Origin: Musa acuminata AAA Group
Lineage: Eukaryota; Streptophyta; Magnoliopsida; Zingiberales; Musaceae
Length of the DNA stretch: 64,000 nt
Direction of reading: 5' to 3'
Assembly: GCF_036884655.1 (NCBI RefSeq)
Contig: NC_088355.1
Coordinates: 19,472,501 to 19,536,500 of the forward strand
Both the position numbers and the translations under genes were made by a program. Numbering within the stretch: position 1 is the first letter of the stretch; every line of letters begins with the position of its first letter. This document shows, one piece after another, positions 44,456 to 54,224 of this stretch. The notes under the pieces are model-generated. The model was not told the origin of the DNA. It ran no database searches and worked only from the letters and a program-made list of their open reading frames with translations.

Positions 44456-46774
44456 TACTTTCATGAGTTATTTTTAATTTACTTTAGGATTAATTTTCTT
44501 AAAAATTACATGAAAATAAAAAATTAGAAATCATGTTTGATTTGAAGTAATGCTTAATGATGATGCTTAATGATGTATTTTTTGATTTGACATAAATGAA
44601 ATAGGCATGCTTATAGGAAATAGTAAAGTATGCTTGACAATTGTATACTTAACGATGCATAAAGTTGTAATGAAAATATTAATATACTATGATTTGATGA
44701 TTTTATGCATGACATTGTAAAGTTATATATAATGATGCATAATGATGAAATTGTGTAATAAAAATATTAAACATTTTGAAGCCATGTTTTAGTGTCATGT
44801 ATATTGATCATGCTTAATAAAATTTGAAATTATGCATGATGAATCTTACGATTTATGGATTATTGATGAAAGTACCTTATTGATCTTTGTTATAATAAAT
44901 CTTACTCTTTTGGTTTTAAACATGATACATGTTTTTATTAGGCATAAATGAAACAAAATCATATGTTTTGAAACAATCGAGAAGAGGAAAACATTCTTGA
45001 AAATTATTTTGCTCAATCTTATTGATTTTGATGAATCCATTTGTATCATCTTTGTGAATCTCTTGGATTTTGTTAATGATTTTGATGATTTAAATTTGAA
45101 TAAATTTTTATCGAAATCACGATCTTGATCTCTTGAAATTTATAACATGAAATTCTTTATGAATCAACATTGTTTTCTATTTAAAAGGAGATTTGTCGAA
45201 ATGTTTCATAGTCTTTTAGTATTTATGATCTTGATAATTATGTTTTGAAACTTTATGTAAACCCAGAATGTTCATCATGATTTGAATATTTAAAGAGGAG
45301 AATTTTCTAAATAAATCATGATTTTTCCTTATGAGTTCTTGGAGTTATTACTTGATTTTTCTTTTAAAACAAGATCTCTTCTTTGTACTCCTATGATTTT
45401 TCTTGATATTTTATTTAAAGAAGATATTTACTATATGAATCATGTCTTTTGGTATTCAAATGATTTTATCCTTCATGACATGATTTCTTTATATTTATGG
45501 CTTGCATGGCTTGAAATGTTTTGGTATAATGCATGCAATGATGAAATATTCATAAAGTTAAAATGATGTATGCAATACTTATTATAATGTTGTACATGAT
45601 GTATTTATTGCATATGATGTGTATCATGAATGCTTTAAATGATGAGTGTTTGGTATCATGATCAACATGTTGATAAATGCTTAAAAATTTTAATGTTTGA
45701 GTATCATGTATGATATGCTTATTAATGATGATTGATTTATTTTTCGGTATCGTGCATGAAAAATAAGGTTATTGAAATTATGTATGTTTTAATTTGAATA
45801 TATAATGATGCACAAATAAGAATGATACTTACCTTTGTCATAATATGAAAATTGATATAAGGGTCTTCCCTTCTTTTTGACAATGACAAAGGGGGGGCAA
45901 GAATTTCTAGCGTGGGCATCATGAAAAGAGGCAAACTAACTAGCTTGCACAATTCAAGATGAAAGCAAAAAATTGCACTTCTCAAAAGAGAAGATGCAAA
46001 TGTAACATTTGCCAAATTGTTTGCTTGCCTTATGTAAAATATTATCTCTTGCTAGTTTGGCATTTTTGCTAGCTTGTATGTTGCAAAACTTGATCACTTT
46101 TTCAAACATTTTGCTAGCTTACACTTTGCAAAGAAAGCAAAAATGACACTTATAGAAGAAAGAGCTTGTTATTTTGAACATCACAAGCTTGCCTATCTTA
46201 AGAAATAAAAATTGCAAAAGTGCTATCTTGCCTATCTCAAGAAACAAAACTTGCAACTTGCACATTGCAATAGGAAGCAAGAATTATGAGCTTACACAAG
46301 AAAGCTATCTTACATTTGCTTTCGAAATTTTTGCTAGCTTGTATATTGTGAAACGTGCATATCATGAAAATTGCTAGCTTGTAGTCTAAAGAGAAGCAAT
46401 TAGTTGTTATCTCAAGAAAAGTAAACATGCTAAACTTACACATCTTTAATTGCTAGATTGCATGATGATAAAATTTGATACTATGTGTTTCATGCAATGT
46501 ATGGAACTTTTTATTTCTAAACACATAAGAGTAGGTACTTCTCCTTTTTGTTGATGACATAGGGGGAGAAGTATATTGATGACTTCATGCATTGAATTAA
46601 ATATTTTATATATATTTGCATGATGGTTTAAATGTTTTTCATAACATATGATGAATGTTACTTGGATTTGGGATAATCCAAGTGTTCTATCAATGGCATA
46701 TTGATAGGGGGAGTTTGGTTAAACTCCGGGGAGTTAAGGTTAACTCCGTTAGTCATCAATTAGTTGTCATCATC
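44456..46774 (+). other. 3' non-coding region of S5
   Basis: AT-rich DNA without a supported gene. It contains polypurine motifs GACAAAGGGGGGG (45885), GACATAGGGGGAG (46555) and GATAGGGGGAG (46703), a GCTAGC/AAGCAAA-rich domain (45900-46440) and the stem GGAGTTAAGGTTAACTCC (46730-46747). Confidence 0.8.
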
Positions 46775-46788
46775 AAAAAGGGGGAGAT
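46775..46788 (+). other. polypurine tract of S5
   Basis: AAAAAGGGGGAGAT lies against the 3' LTR. The LTR's first dinucleotide reads CG instead of TG, a single change at 46789. Confidence 0.85.
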
Positions 46789-48429
46789 CGTTGAATCTCG
46801 GATTTTGATGATGAAACTAATTGATTGTGTTTAGATGTTTAACTGCATTTTGAGTGATGCAGGTCTACTCGATCAGGATTAGACAGTTAACGCAAGAGGA
46901 ATTGACGTTGCGCCGGAGGAGATCACGTTAGGATATTGGATGGCAGAAGGCTTCGGACGTCGGGCATCGAGCCAAGAGCGGAATTGCACCAAGGATATCG
47001 GGGTTGCGGAGGTCAACCGCCGATTGGGCAACAAGCCGCAAGAGAGGACGATGCGCTGAAGAATCGGACGAAGCACCAACCAATGACATGCCGGGCAACG
47101 TAATGTCGATTCGCGTTTTAATAACTATCTAGATCGGAGTAGAGTTTTGGCTTGCTGTGCAGGATTAACTACGATAACGATGAAGACATAAAGCGAAACA
47201 AAGTGCGGAGTCAAGCACGAAGGATTCATTGGGAGTTCAAGAGTTCGACGGAAGTCCGAAGGTTCGTCGGGAATGCTGCCGGAACTAGCCGAGAATGAGT
47301 AGGGAGCTTGCCGAAGGGATTTTCGGAAGCTCGCCGGAAGGTTCGTTGGAAGTTCGCGGAGCTCGCCGAGAAAGATCGGAGCTTGCAGAAGAAGCTCGTT
47401 GGAACTCGCCAAGATCAAATCGTGAAGTCTAGGAGCTTTCCGGGAGTCCGCAGAATGGTTTCCGAGAGTTTATCGGAAGACCGTCGGAAGTTCGTCGGAA
47501 GCTCGCCGGAAGAAGTCTTGACTTACGAACTTTGTAATAGCTTAGAAAATGTCTTTAAATTCGTAGTTAGCATGTTAATTAGGGTTAGGATTAGGTATTA
47601 ATCCTATAACCTAAGTAGGGGCCAATTGGGCCCGAGTTCGGATTAGTTTAGGCCAAGATTGAAGCCAAACTAAGTAGGCTGAAAACACTGTAGACGGGCT
47701 GAAAACACTATAGGCGGTGGCACCGCCTGGGCTGGGCGATGGCACCGCCCAGTGTCCGAGAGCCAGGCGGTGGCACCGCTTGGCTGGGCGGTGGCACCGC
47801 CCAGCACTACCAGCTCGACAAGTGACAAGCGGTGGCACCGCCACTGACAGGCGGTGGCACCGCCAGCATCGGGAACCCAACGAGAATTCAAATTTTGGAG
47901 CCCAAATTTGAATCCTCTTGGGGCCTATAAATACCCCTCTATTCTCAGCTGAGAACACAACTTTTTGAGCAGCAAGAGTTTGAGAGAAAGGTCTTAGAAA
48001 AGTGTTAGCTTGTCTTCTTTTCAATTTGCTAGTGTTCACCTCATCTCTTCTCGAAAATCTGTAAGAGAGTGAACCGCTTGTAAAGAGTTGTAAGAGGGGT
48101 ATTTACCCTTCCATTTCAAGATACTTGCTAGTGGAAGGTGAGAGCCTCATCGAAGAGGGGCCTCGCAAGTGGAGTAGGTTATTTGACCGAACCACTCTAA
48201 AATCGGCGTGATCCTTGGTTTGCATTTCATTATTGCTATTTACATTATTGCAAACCTTCTTATATGCTTTAGTTCCTTATTACTTTTGCTGCGCATATTT
48301 AAGAATACGCTTTCAAGATTAAGCTTTTCAAGTTCCGTTCTTATCGTACGAAAGATTTTCTAAAACCGAAGTTTTAATCCGCTGCACTAATTCACCCCCC
48401 CCCCTCTTAGTGCTGCTCCGATCCTAACA
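46789..48429 (+). mobile_element. 3' LTR of S5
   Basis: 1641 bp. It is collinear with the 5' LTR, but with about seven palindromic GGCGGTGGCACCGCC-type units (47713-47865) where the 5' LTR has three or four, plus an extra TTTGGAGCCCAAA. TATAAATA at 47936-47943; terminal hairpin at 48383-48412. Confidence 0.95.
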
Positions 48430-49539
48430 TTTATCACATTTCTCCCCCTTTGTCATTAACAAAAAGGAGAACCATTCAACAATGCAAGTGTAGTAAAAAA
48501 AAAATTCAAGCAAGTTCCACACCGATTTATCCAAGTTAACAAAAATGAGAAGTTAAGCAAAAACTTTGCATGATAACTACTTTTGGATAAGCTATCATTT
48601 TTACTTTGGATGCACAAAAGCTTTTTGGTTCTTCTTGAGATATGCAAGTTCTTTCTTCCTTTGTCATAAAAATAAGAAGAAAAGGAAGAAGGGTAAGGAA
48701 TGAATTCATCAGGAACCAAATTCATGAAAGGATTTGAACCAAGTCAAATGAAAATAAATAAGTTTAATTGAATCAAGCTTCTAGTTCAACAAGGAGAAGA
48801 GATTTATGAAAAGGATCAAGATATCCATACAAAATCAAATCCCCAATCTTGCAAGTGATCATCACATACTAAAAATCCATAAAAATTCTTCTTTCATAAG
48901 AAGAGTAAGGAAGAATTCATGGGAAAGGAGCATCATAAAAAAAGTCGTGAATAAAACTTCATAAATCAAATATGTTTCTCATTAAAAATTCACAAGAGTG
49001 AAATCCATGAGAGATGTATTTGTCAATGAATTCCATGAGTGAAGGGACTAAGTGTATCAAAAATCATTAAATTTGTATGAAATAAATTTGATCCCAAGTA
49101 AATTGATATTCCAGATTTCATGAAAGCTTTAAAAAATCAAGAAAGTTTGTAAATGATATACAACAAACTCGTTTATTCAGACAATTTAACATCCCTAACT
49201 TTGTAAAATCACATGAGAATCAAGTTGTAAATACCAAAAGTCAAATATTTTCTTTTTGTAAATATCACGAGAAAGAAAAACATTCTTGATTTAAAAAGAA
49301 AACTGAGAAATTCGAAAATGTAATAAGGAATTTATGCATTTAAAATATTTATTATGTCTAATTCTTAGAGTGATGCAAGTATTAAACCATTAACATAAAG
49401 TGCATCAGCACATGACGTCATAGAATGTAAGAAGTATAGTATATCAAAGAGTACAACTCATCATGGTACTTTTTAGTTCCCTACTCCCTTTTATCAGTAA
49501 AAGGGAATGCATAACCTATTTAAGTGGTAGTAAATCAAA
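48430..49539 (-). other. 3' non-coding region of S4 (proximal part)
   Basis: Continues S4 on the far side of S5. It begins with a polypurine motif (CTCCCCCTTTGTCAT on the plus strand) and is AT-rich. Its first 500 bp align inverted to S3 at 38461-38960. Confidence 0.75.
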
Positions 49540-50847
49540 ATTCCTAAACAAGGTATTTAGTTGCCGATGAATTTGTTGCCTCTCGGTTAAGATTTGATCT
49601 TGACGTTGTTCAATTCGATCAAATCGAGTCATTATTGGATCGACAAATGAGGAGAGTGCTTGCTCTATCAAAGGTACTACCTCAAGGGGATTGGTAGGAG
49701 AAGAATGACTTTCCCTATAGATAGGTATTTCTATTTCTGGTTCTGGTTTACGTGGAGGAGGTTCAGTCCTCCTAGGTAATCTAGTCTAAATTCCATTTCT
49801 TACTATACATCTTAATCTCCTTAATAGGTTTTCATTGATGATATTGAATCAAATCTAGTTTTAAGATTTCTTTATAAGATGGAATAACTATGTTATGTGC
49901 ACATATTAGTCTAGTGATTAAACCATCATAAGGAAGTATCATATCTTTTGTTGATAGTTCAATCATGTTTTGTTTTATCTAATATCCAAAACAGTTATCG
50001 TGTCCTCTCATAATCCAATAGATTGTTCCTAATTCCATTTGACTAACTTCATTATGATGGTGTTGTTTTGGAAGTAGGATACTTGTCACTATGTGATGTA
50101 GCAATTTTGTGCTAAAGGGTAGCAAATGTTCACAATTTTTTGGAACGATGGAAAGATTTGGGTTATCAAAGATAATTCCTAATGCCTCAAAATATGTAAC
50201 CCCAACTGATTCTTCATCCCACAACCCTCTAAAGTAATAACCTCTTCTTTTCTCAAGAACTCCTATAAGGTTGCAAATTACACTATTCATGATGGGTATG
50301 TGATGCCCTAAGAGATAAGTAGACACCCTATCATTTTCATCTACTTCGAGTTGTTACAAAACAACTAAACAAGTCTAGGATAAATGGGTTCACTTATTTG
50401 GAGGATTGGAAGGATATCTAAGTTAGCATACCATTGAATTGGTTCTAAATTATCCAATTCTTCTAGATCTACATATTTTCCCTTATGAACACTTTTAGAT
50501 TCAAAGGTTGAGAATTTAAGGGCATGTTGGGGGGAATCAAAGAGTGTGGAGTTATAGGTTTCATCTACTCTCCTCTTTTCTTTATCCCTCGAGGATCTTC
50601 TATATGCCATGGAACTACACATATTATTAATGATAAAACTATAATAAGCAAGATCTAAAAATTGAGAGAAAAGTTTTTGAGGATTACCCTTGTAGTGATC
50701 TCTTGAAAAGTTGAGATTGATCTTTAGATTCATAAAAGATGAGGGTTTTCTTGAGTTTCTAGAGGAAGAGCAAGGAGAATGAGAGGTGGAGAAGGGTTTA
50801 GAGTTGTGGGGAAGAGGTCTAGGAAGGCTTGGGGGTGGTTCTACCAT
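49540..50847 (-). pseudogene. envelope-like / putative plant transposon protein (Transposase_32-type) of S4, broken
   Basis: Minus-strand frame from ATG 50847 (160 codons to a stop at 50362). After a nonsense change and a frameshift it resumes at 50326 for 115 codons and then decays. Recognisable family motifs are VDLEELD, ISEPIYPRLV, STYLLGHHIPI, YFRGLWDEE, EALGIIF, LLPFSTKLLHHIVTSILLP and EVSQMELGTIYWIM. Proteins of this family occur as the extra third ORF of some Sireviruses, often labelled envelope-like, and as free plant repeat proteins; their function is not established. The Ser-rich N-terminus shows no clear signal peptide or membrane span. It lies 3' of gag in the same orientation. 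Confidence 0.75.
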
Positions 50848-51560
50848 CGGTCATAAAAGCCCTTTTATAAGGCAGAGTTACGGGCGGTGCTACCGCTAGC
50901 TCGGTGGTGCCACCACCTACAGCTAGTGCTTATTGGCGGTGCTACTACCTATCTAGCGGTGCTATTGCCTATCCAGCAGTGCCATTATTAGTGCACTGAA
51001 TTCCTCAATCTATTTGTTTTCTTTGTTTATCATCATTGCTTTTCTTTTGAGATATAGCAAGCAAGTACTCTTGCTTCCTTTCCTAAGCAAGATCATAGTC
51101 ATTTTGTGGCGCAAATGCTTATTTGCATAAATATTATATCAAATCATTTTGAAGTTTTACCTTTCGTAAGAATATGATCAGTTCAAATATATCAATGATT
51201 AGTTCAAACAAATGATCCATGGATTGGATCTCTAGTTTTGTAAATTACAAAGATAGGGAACAAGAGTAAACAATCTCGAAAACGAAGACTCAATTTTTAA
51301 AAGTCGAGAAATCTAGAGAATATAAGAGAGGAACTCATGCATAAGAGTTCTCAAGTTTTTGAGAAATCAAGATCAAATATTTATCACATAATTCTAAAAC
51401 ATAAGATTTCAAATAATCATTACATCATCAAGTCAACAAGTAGGATCTTATTGAATATAAAGCGTCTTCAATTATTTTGTAACTGATAGTTCTAATTCTA
51501 ATGATCTTTCCTTTATTGTTTTAGCTAGAGAGCTTTATGGGGTATTTTGGATCTCAGTCA
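50848..51560 (-). promoter_or_regulatory. region upstream of the envelope-like ORF, with TATA box and palindromic units
   Basis: On the minus strand a TATAAAAG box (about 50851-50858) lies just ahead of the ATG, preceded by about five GGCGGTGCTACC-like units (50883-50990) resembling those upstream of the LTR TATA boxes. The remainder is AT-rich non-coding DNA. A subgenomic promoter for the envelope-like ORF is inference. Confidence 0.4.
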
Positions 51561-53205
51561 TAAGCCTTGAGCATCCACTATCAAAATATTATTTTTGCTC
51601 CTAGCTTGTGATGGTAAACATTTCTAAAAAAAAGGTGATTTTTAGGTAACCATTTGACCTTGGATACCTCAAAAATGGATATACTCAATTTATTATTTTG
51701 CATAGAGTTCTTTAAGGTTCATTTAGAAACTCAAATCAATTTGTGTGAACTATATCTCTAAAGTAGATATTTATATGCAATATGTCCAAGTTTGCAATAA
51801 AAGTTACATTTGGTGTGGGGTGACACATGCAAGGTAGGGCCTTTAACAAAGGTGGTTGGATTTTGGTGAGAGCTACTCACAAATCTGATTCCGCCTCTTC
51901 CATGAACGTGACCCTTATTGGTAAAGATCATATTTAAGGACTTGCTACCAAACTCAAATTTTTTAAAGTTTCTTTGAGTAGCAAGTTTTCCTTCTCAAGT
52001 GCCTCTAAGTGTTCACACTTAGTGCATGGAGGCAAAGAAGGATTATCATGCTTAAATTTTTTAAAATTAATATTTAAAAGGGCATGCTCCTTTTTCAAAG
52101 AATTATACTTTTTACTCAATGTTCTATATTCATAAAAAAATTCATGAAAAGCACTTAAAAGCTCATTAAAATATAAATTTGCATCTAGTGAACTACTTAC
52201 CTCATATCTGATAGCCATTAGTGCGTAGTTGGCGATCTCCTTGTTGTTTTGTTCTTCACCTTTAGAATCGCTAGAGTCATCCCACGTTGCTTTGAGCACC
52301 TTCTTCTTCTTTGATTGCTTCTTCTTTACTTAGGGACATTCACTTTTGAAATATCCCGGTTTCTTCCATTCATAGCATATAACTTGTTCTTTCTTGGGTT
52401 CAATTTTGTTTTTAGTGTTATTTTTAGATTTATTTCTTTTTATGAATTTTTTAAACTTTCTTGTCAAGAGTGTCAAATTATCGTCATAGTTCTCATCACT
52501 TGAATTTTCTTTCAAATGATCTTCGTGAGTTCTTAGTGTCATATCCTTCTTGTTCTTTGGAATGTTGTTCTCAAGCTCTTCATGAGCGTTGCAGGTCATC
52601 TCATAGGTCATTAATGACCCAATAAGTTTTTCGAGAGGGAAATTATTCAAATCCTTAGCCTCTTAAATGACCGTTACTTTAAGGTCCCAACTCTTTGGAA
52701 GGGATCTCAATATTTTATAAATAGATCAAAGTTTGAAAAATATTTGCCAAGAGCTTTTAAACTATTGACGACATCCGTAAAATGGGTGTACATGTCAACA
52801 ATAGTTTCGCTTGGCTTCATCCGAAACAATTCATAAGTATGAACTAAAAGATTTATCTTGGACTCATTTACTCTACTAGTGCCTTCGTGAGTGATTTCGA
52901 GTGTGTGCCAGATATCAAAAGTCATTTCACAAATAGACACTCGATTGAACTCGTTTTTATCTAAAGTGCAAAACAAGACATTCATAGCCTTTGCATTTAA
53001 AGAGAAAGTATTATTCTCCAACTCATTCCAATCGTTCATTGGAAGAGAAGACTTTTAAAAGCCATTTTTCATAATTTTCCATAACTCAAAATCCATAGAA
53101 ATTAGAAAAATCTTCATTCTAGTCTTCCAATAGGTGTAATATATCTCATTGAATATGGGTGGATATGTGATTGAGTGATCCTCTTGGTTGCCGACAAATG
53201 TAATC
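51561..53205 (-). pseudogene. gag: gag of S4, degenerate, with zinc-knuckle region and start of the gag-pol linker
   Basis: Minus-strand UBN2-like Gag. The start codon is changed (ATT at about 53205) and there are stops after FELWKIMKNGF, after the knuckle (52327) and others. It retains YWKTRMKIFLIS, FCTLDKNEFNR, HEGTSRV and LEKLIGSLMTYEM. Unlike S1, S2 and S5 it has a zinc knuckle, CYEWKKPGYFKSECP, with the second Cys changed to Trp. A coiled-coil-like segment follows (KKYNSLKKEHALL, HLEALEKENLLLKETL), then a second knuckle-like CNFYCKLGHIAYK at about 51780. Sireviruses normally run on into pol here; instead the sequence passes to non-coding DNA and the envelope-like ORF. Confidence 0.85.
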
Positions 53206-53240
53206 TCTCTTAGGTTTCAAACCAAATCGAGAGTGACCTT

Positions 53241-53252
53241 GCTCTGATACCA
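53241..53252 (-). other. primer-binding site of S4 (initiator tRNA-Met)
   Basis: TGGTATCAGAGC in element orientation, two bases from the LTR end at 53255. Confidence 0.85.
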
Positions 53253-53254
53253 AT

Positions 53255-53440
53255 TGTTAGGATTAAGAGTGGCACTAAGAGGGGGCGGAGGGGAGGGGGG
53301 GTGGGTGAATTAGTGTAGCGAAAAAATTAAGTCGATTTAAAAATCTTTGTACGATAAAATTTGATTCCGATGAAAACTAAGTTGAATGCAGTAAAGAGAT
53401 TAAATAGTAAGGAATGAACACACATGAATTTATAATGAGA
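53255..53440 (-). mobile_element. 5' LTR of S4, only the terminal 186 bp
   Basis: Contains TGTTAGGATTAAGAG, the terminal hairpin with a long G/C loop and about 100 bp of U5 matching the LTR fragment at 59880-60101. It is cut at 53440, where the TRIM-like element begins. Confidence 0.85.
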
Positions 53441-53457
53441 TTAATTGGCTAATAACT

Positions 53458-53968
53458 TTATTTAGTCTTAGACCATGAACTAAAATGCTTAAGCTAGAAT
53501 TAACGTAGTACACTCATCAAGCCCATATAAGCCAATCATAGTCATTGCCCACTTTTCGATGTGCGATTAAGTGGGGTGACCCAATCAATTAGCTTTGACG
53601 TCCACGTCAAGGCTCAACATAACCCAGATCGAACCCTAGCATAGTGCATATAAGGTTTAACTCAATGATACTCTCTGACTCCATCCACGGGTAGCCCTTT
53701 CCTACTCGAGCCCTCTCACCCTGCCCGGCTCTGATACCATATGAATTCTCTGACTACAGTAGCCCTTTCCTACTCAAGCCCTCTCACCCTGCCCAAATGC
53801 TAGGTCGGCTCTGATACCATATCTTATGTCACGACCCGAGTCTAATGAGTTACTAGACCATGGACCAAAATGCTTAAGCTGGAGTTAACATAGTACACTC
53901 ATCAATCCTATATAAGCCAATCATAATCATTGCCCACTTTTCGATGTGGGACTAAGTGGGGTGTTACA
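53458..53968 (-). mobile_element. TRIM-like element with short terminal direct repeats
   Basis: Two direct repeats share most of about 110 bp (53469-53579 and 53846-53968): CCATGRACYAAAATGCTTAAGC, TACACTCATCAA, CCAATCATARTCATTGCCC. Read on the minus strand the upstream repeat runs TGTAACACCCC to ...CGTGACA (53968-53827). A TGGTATCAGAGCC primer site follows, inside a 50-60 bp segment that is itself duplicated (53692-53742 and 53761-53822). The whole is about 510 bp with no coding capacity, as in terminal-repeat retrotransposons in miniature. The second repeat is eroded at its outer end and no target duplication was found. Confidence 0.6.
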
Positions 53969-53973
53969 TGCTA

Positions 53974-54224
53974 CATTGTTATATAGGGCTCCAAACGCTA
54001 GCCCTAGGGGCTGCTTTATAAGTGAGTTACCCCTTTTGCCCTTAACCATAACTAACCAGCCCAGTAAAAGGGGGCGACAACTAGGAAGCCCAAAGGCCCA
54101 AATATAAACCCTAGCCACTCTTTTTTATAGGATAGAGGTGGCTAGGTGAGGTTTATTACAATCTCATAGGATTTTATTAACTACTTCTTGGTTGAGTAGG
54201 ACCCAACCCTACTATGGTCCATCA
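53974..54224 (-). mobile_element. 3' LTR of gypsy element G2 (truncated)
   Basis: On the minus strand a tract GGAGAGGGCAGGC precedes TGATGGACCATAG. The LTR can be followed about 250 bp to a CCCTATATAAC box (53985-53995), where the TRIM-like repeat starts. The U5 end is missing. Confidence 0.6.

Larger units (their letters stand above)
41932..48429 (+). mobile_element. complete Sirevirus-like gag-only retrotransposon S5
   Basis: 6498 bp with a perfect 5-bp target duplication TTTAT (41927-41931 and 48430-48434). Order: 5' LTR, primer-binding site, gag 43523-44455, 2.3 kb non-coding region, polypurine tract, 3' LTR. The interior of 3.3 kb has no pol domain. The LTRs are 1541 and 1641 bp; most of the difference is in palindromic units. 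It is nested in the 3' non-coding region of S4. Confidence 0.95.

Noticed and set aside
53827..53968. Cassandra-type LTR containing a 5S rRNA promoter
   Set aside because: The TGTAACACCCC start is reminiscent, but I could not see a 5S internal promoter, so only a generic TRIM call is made.
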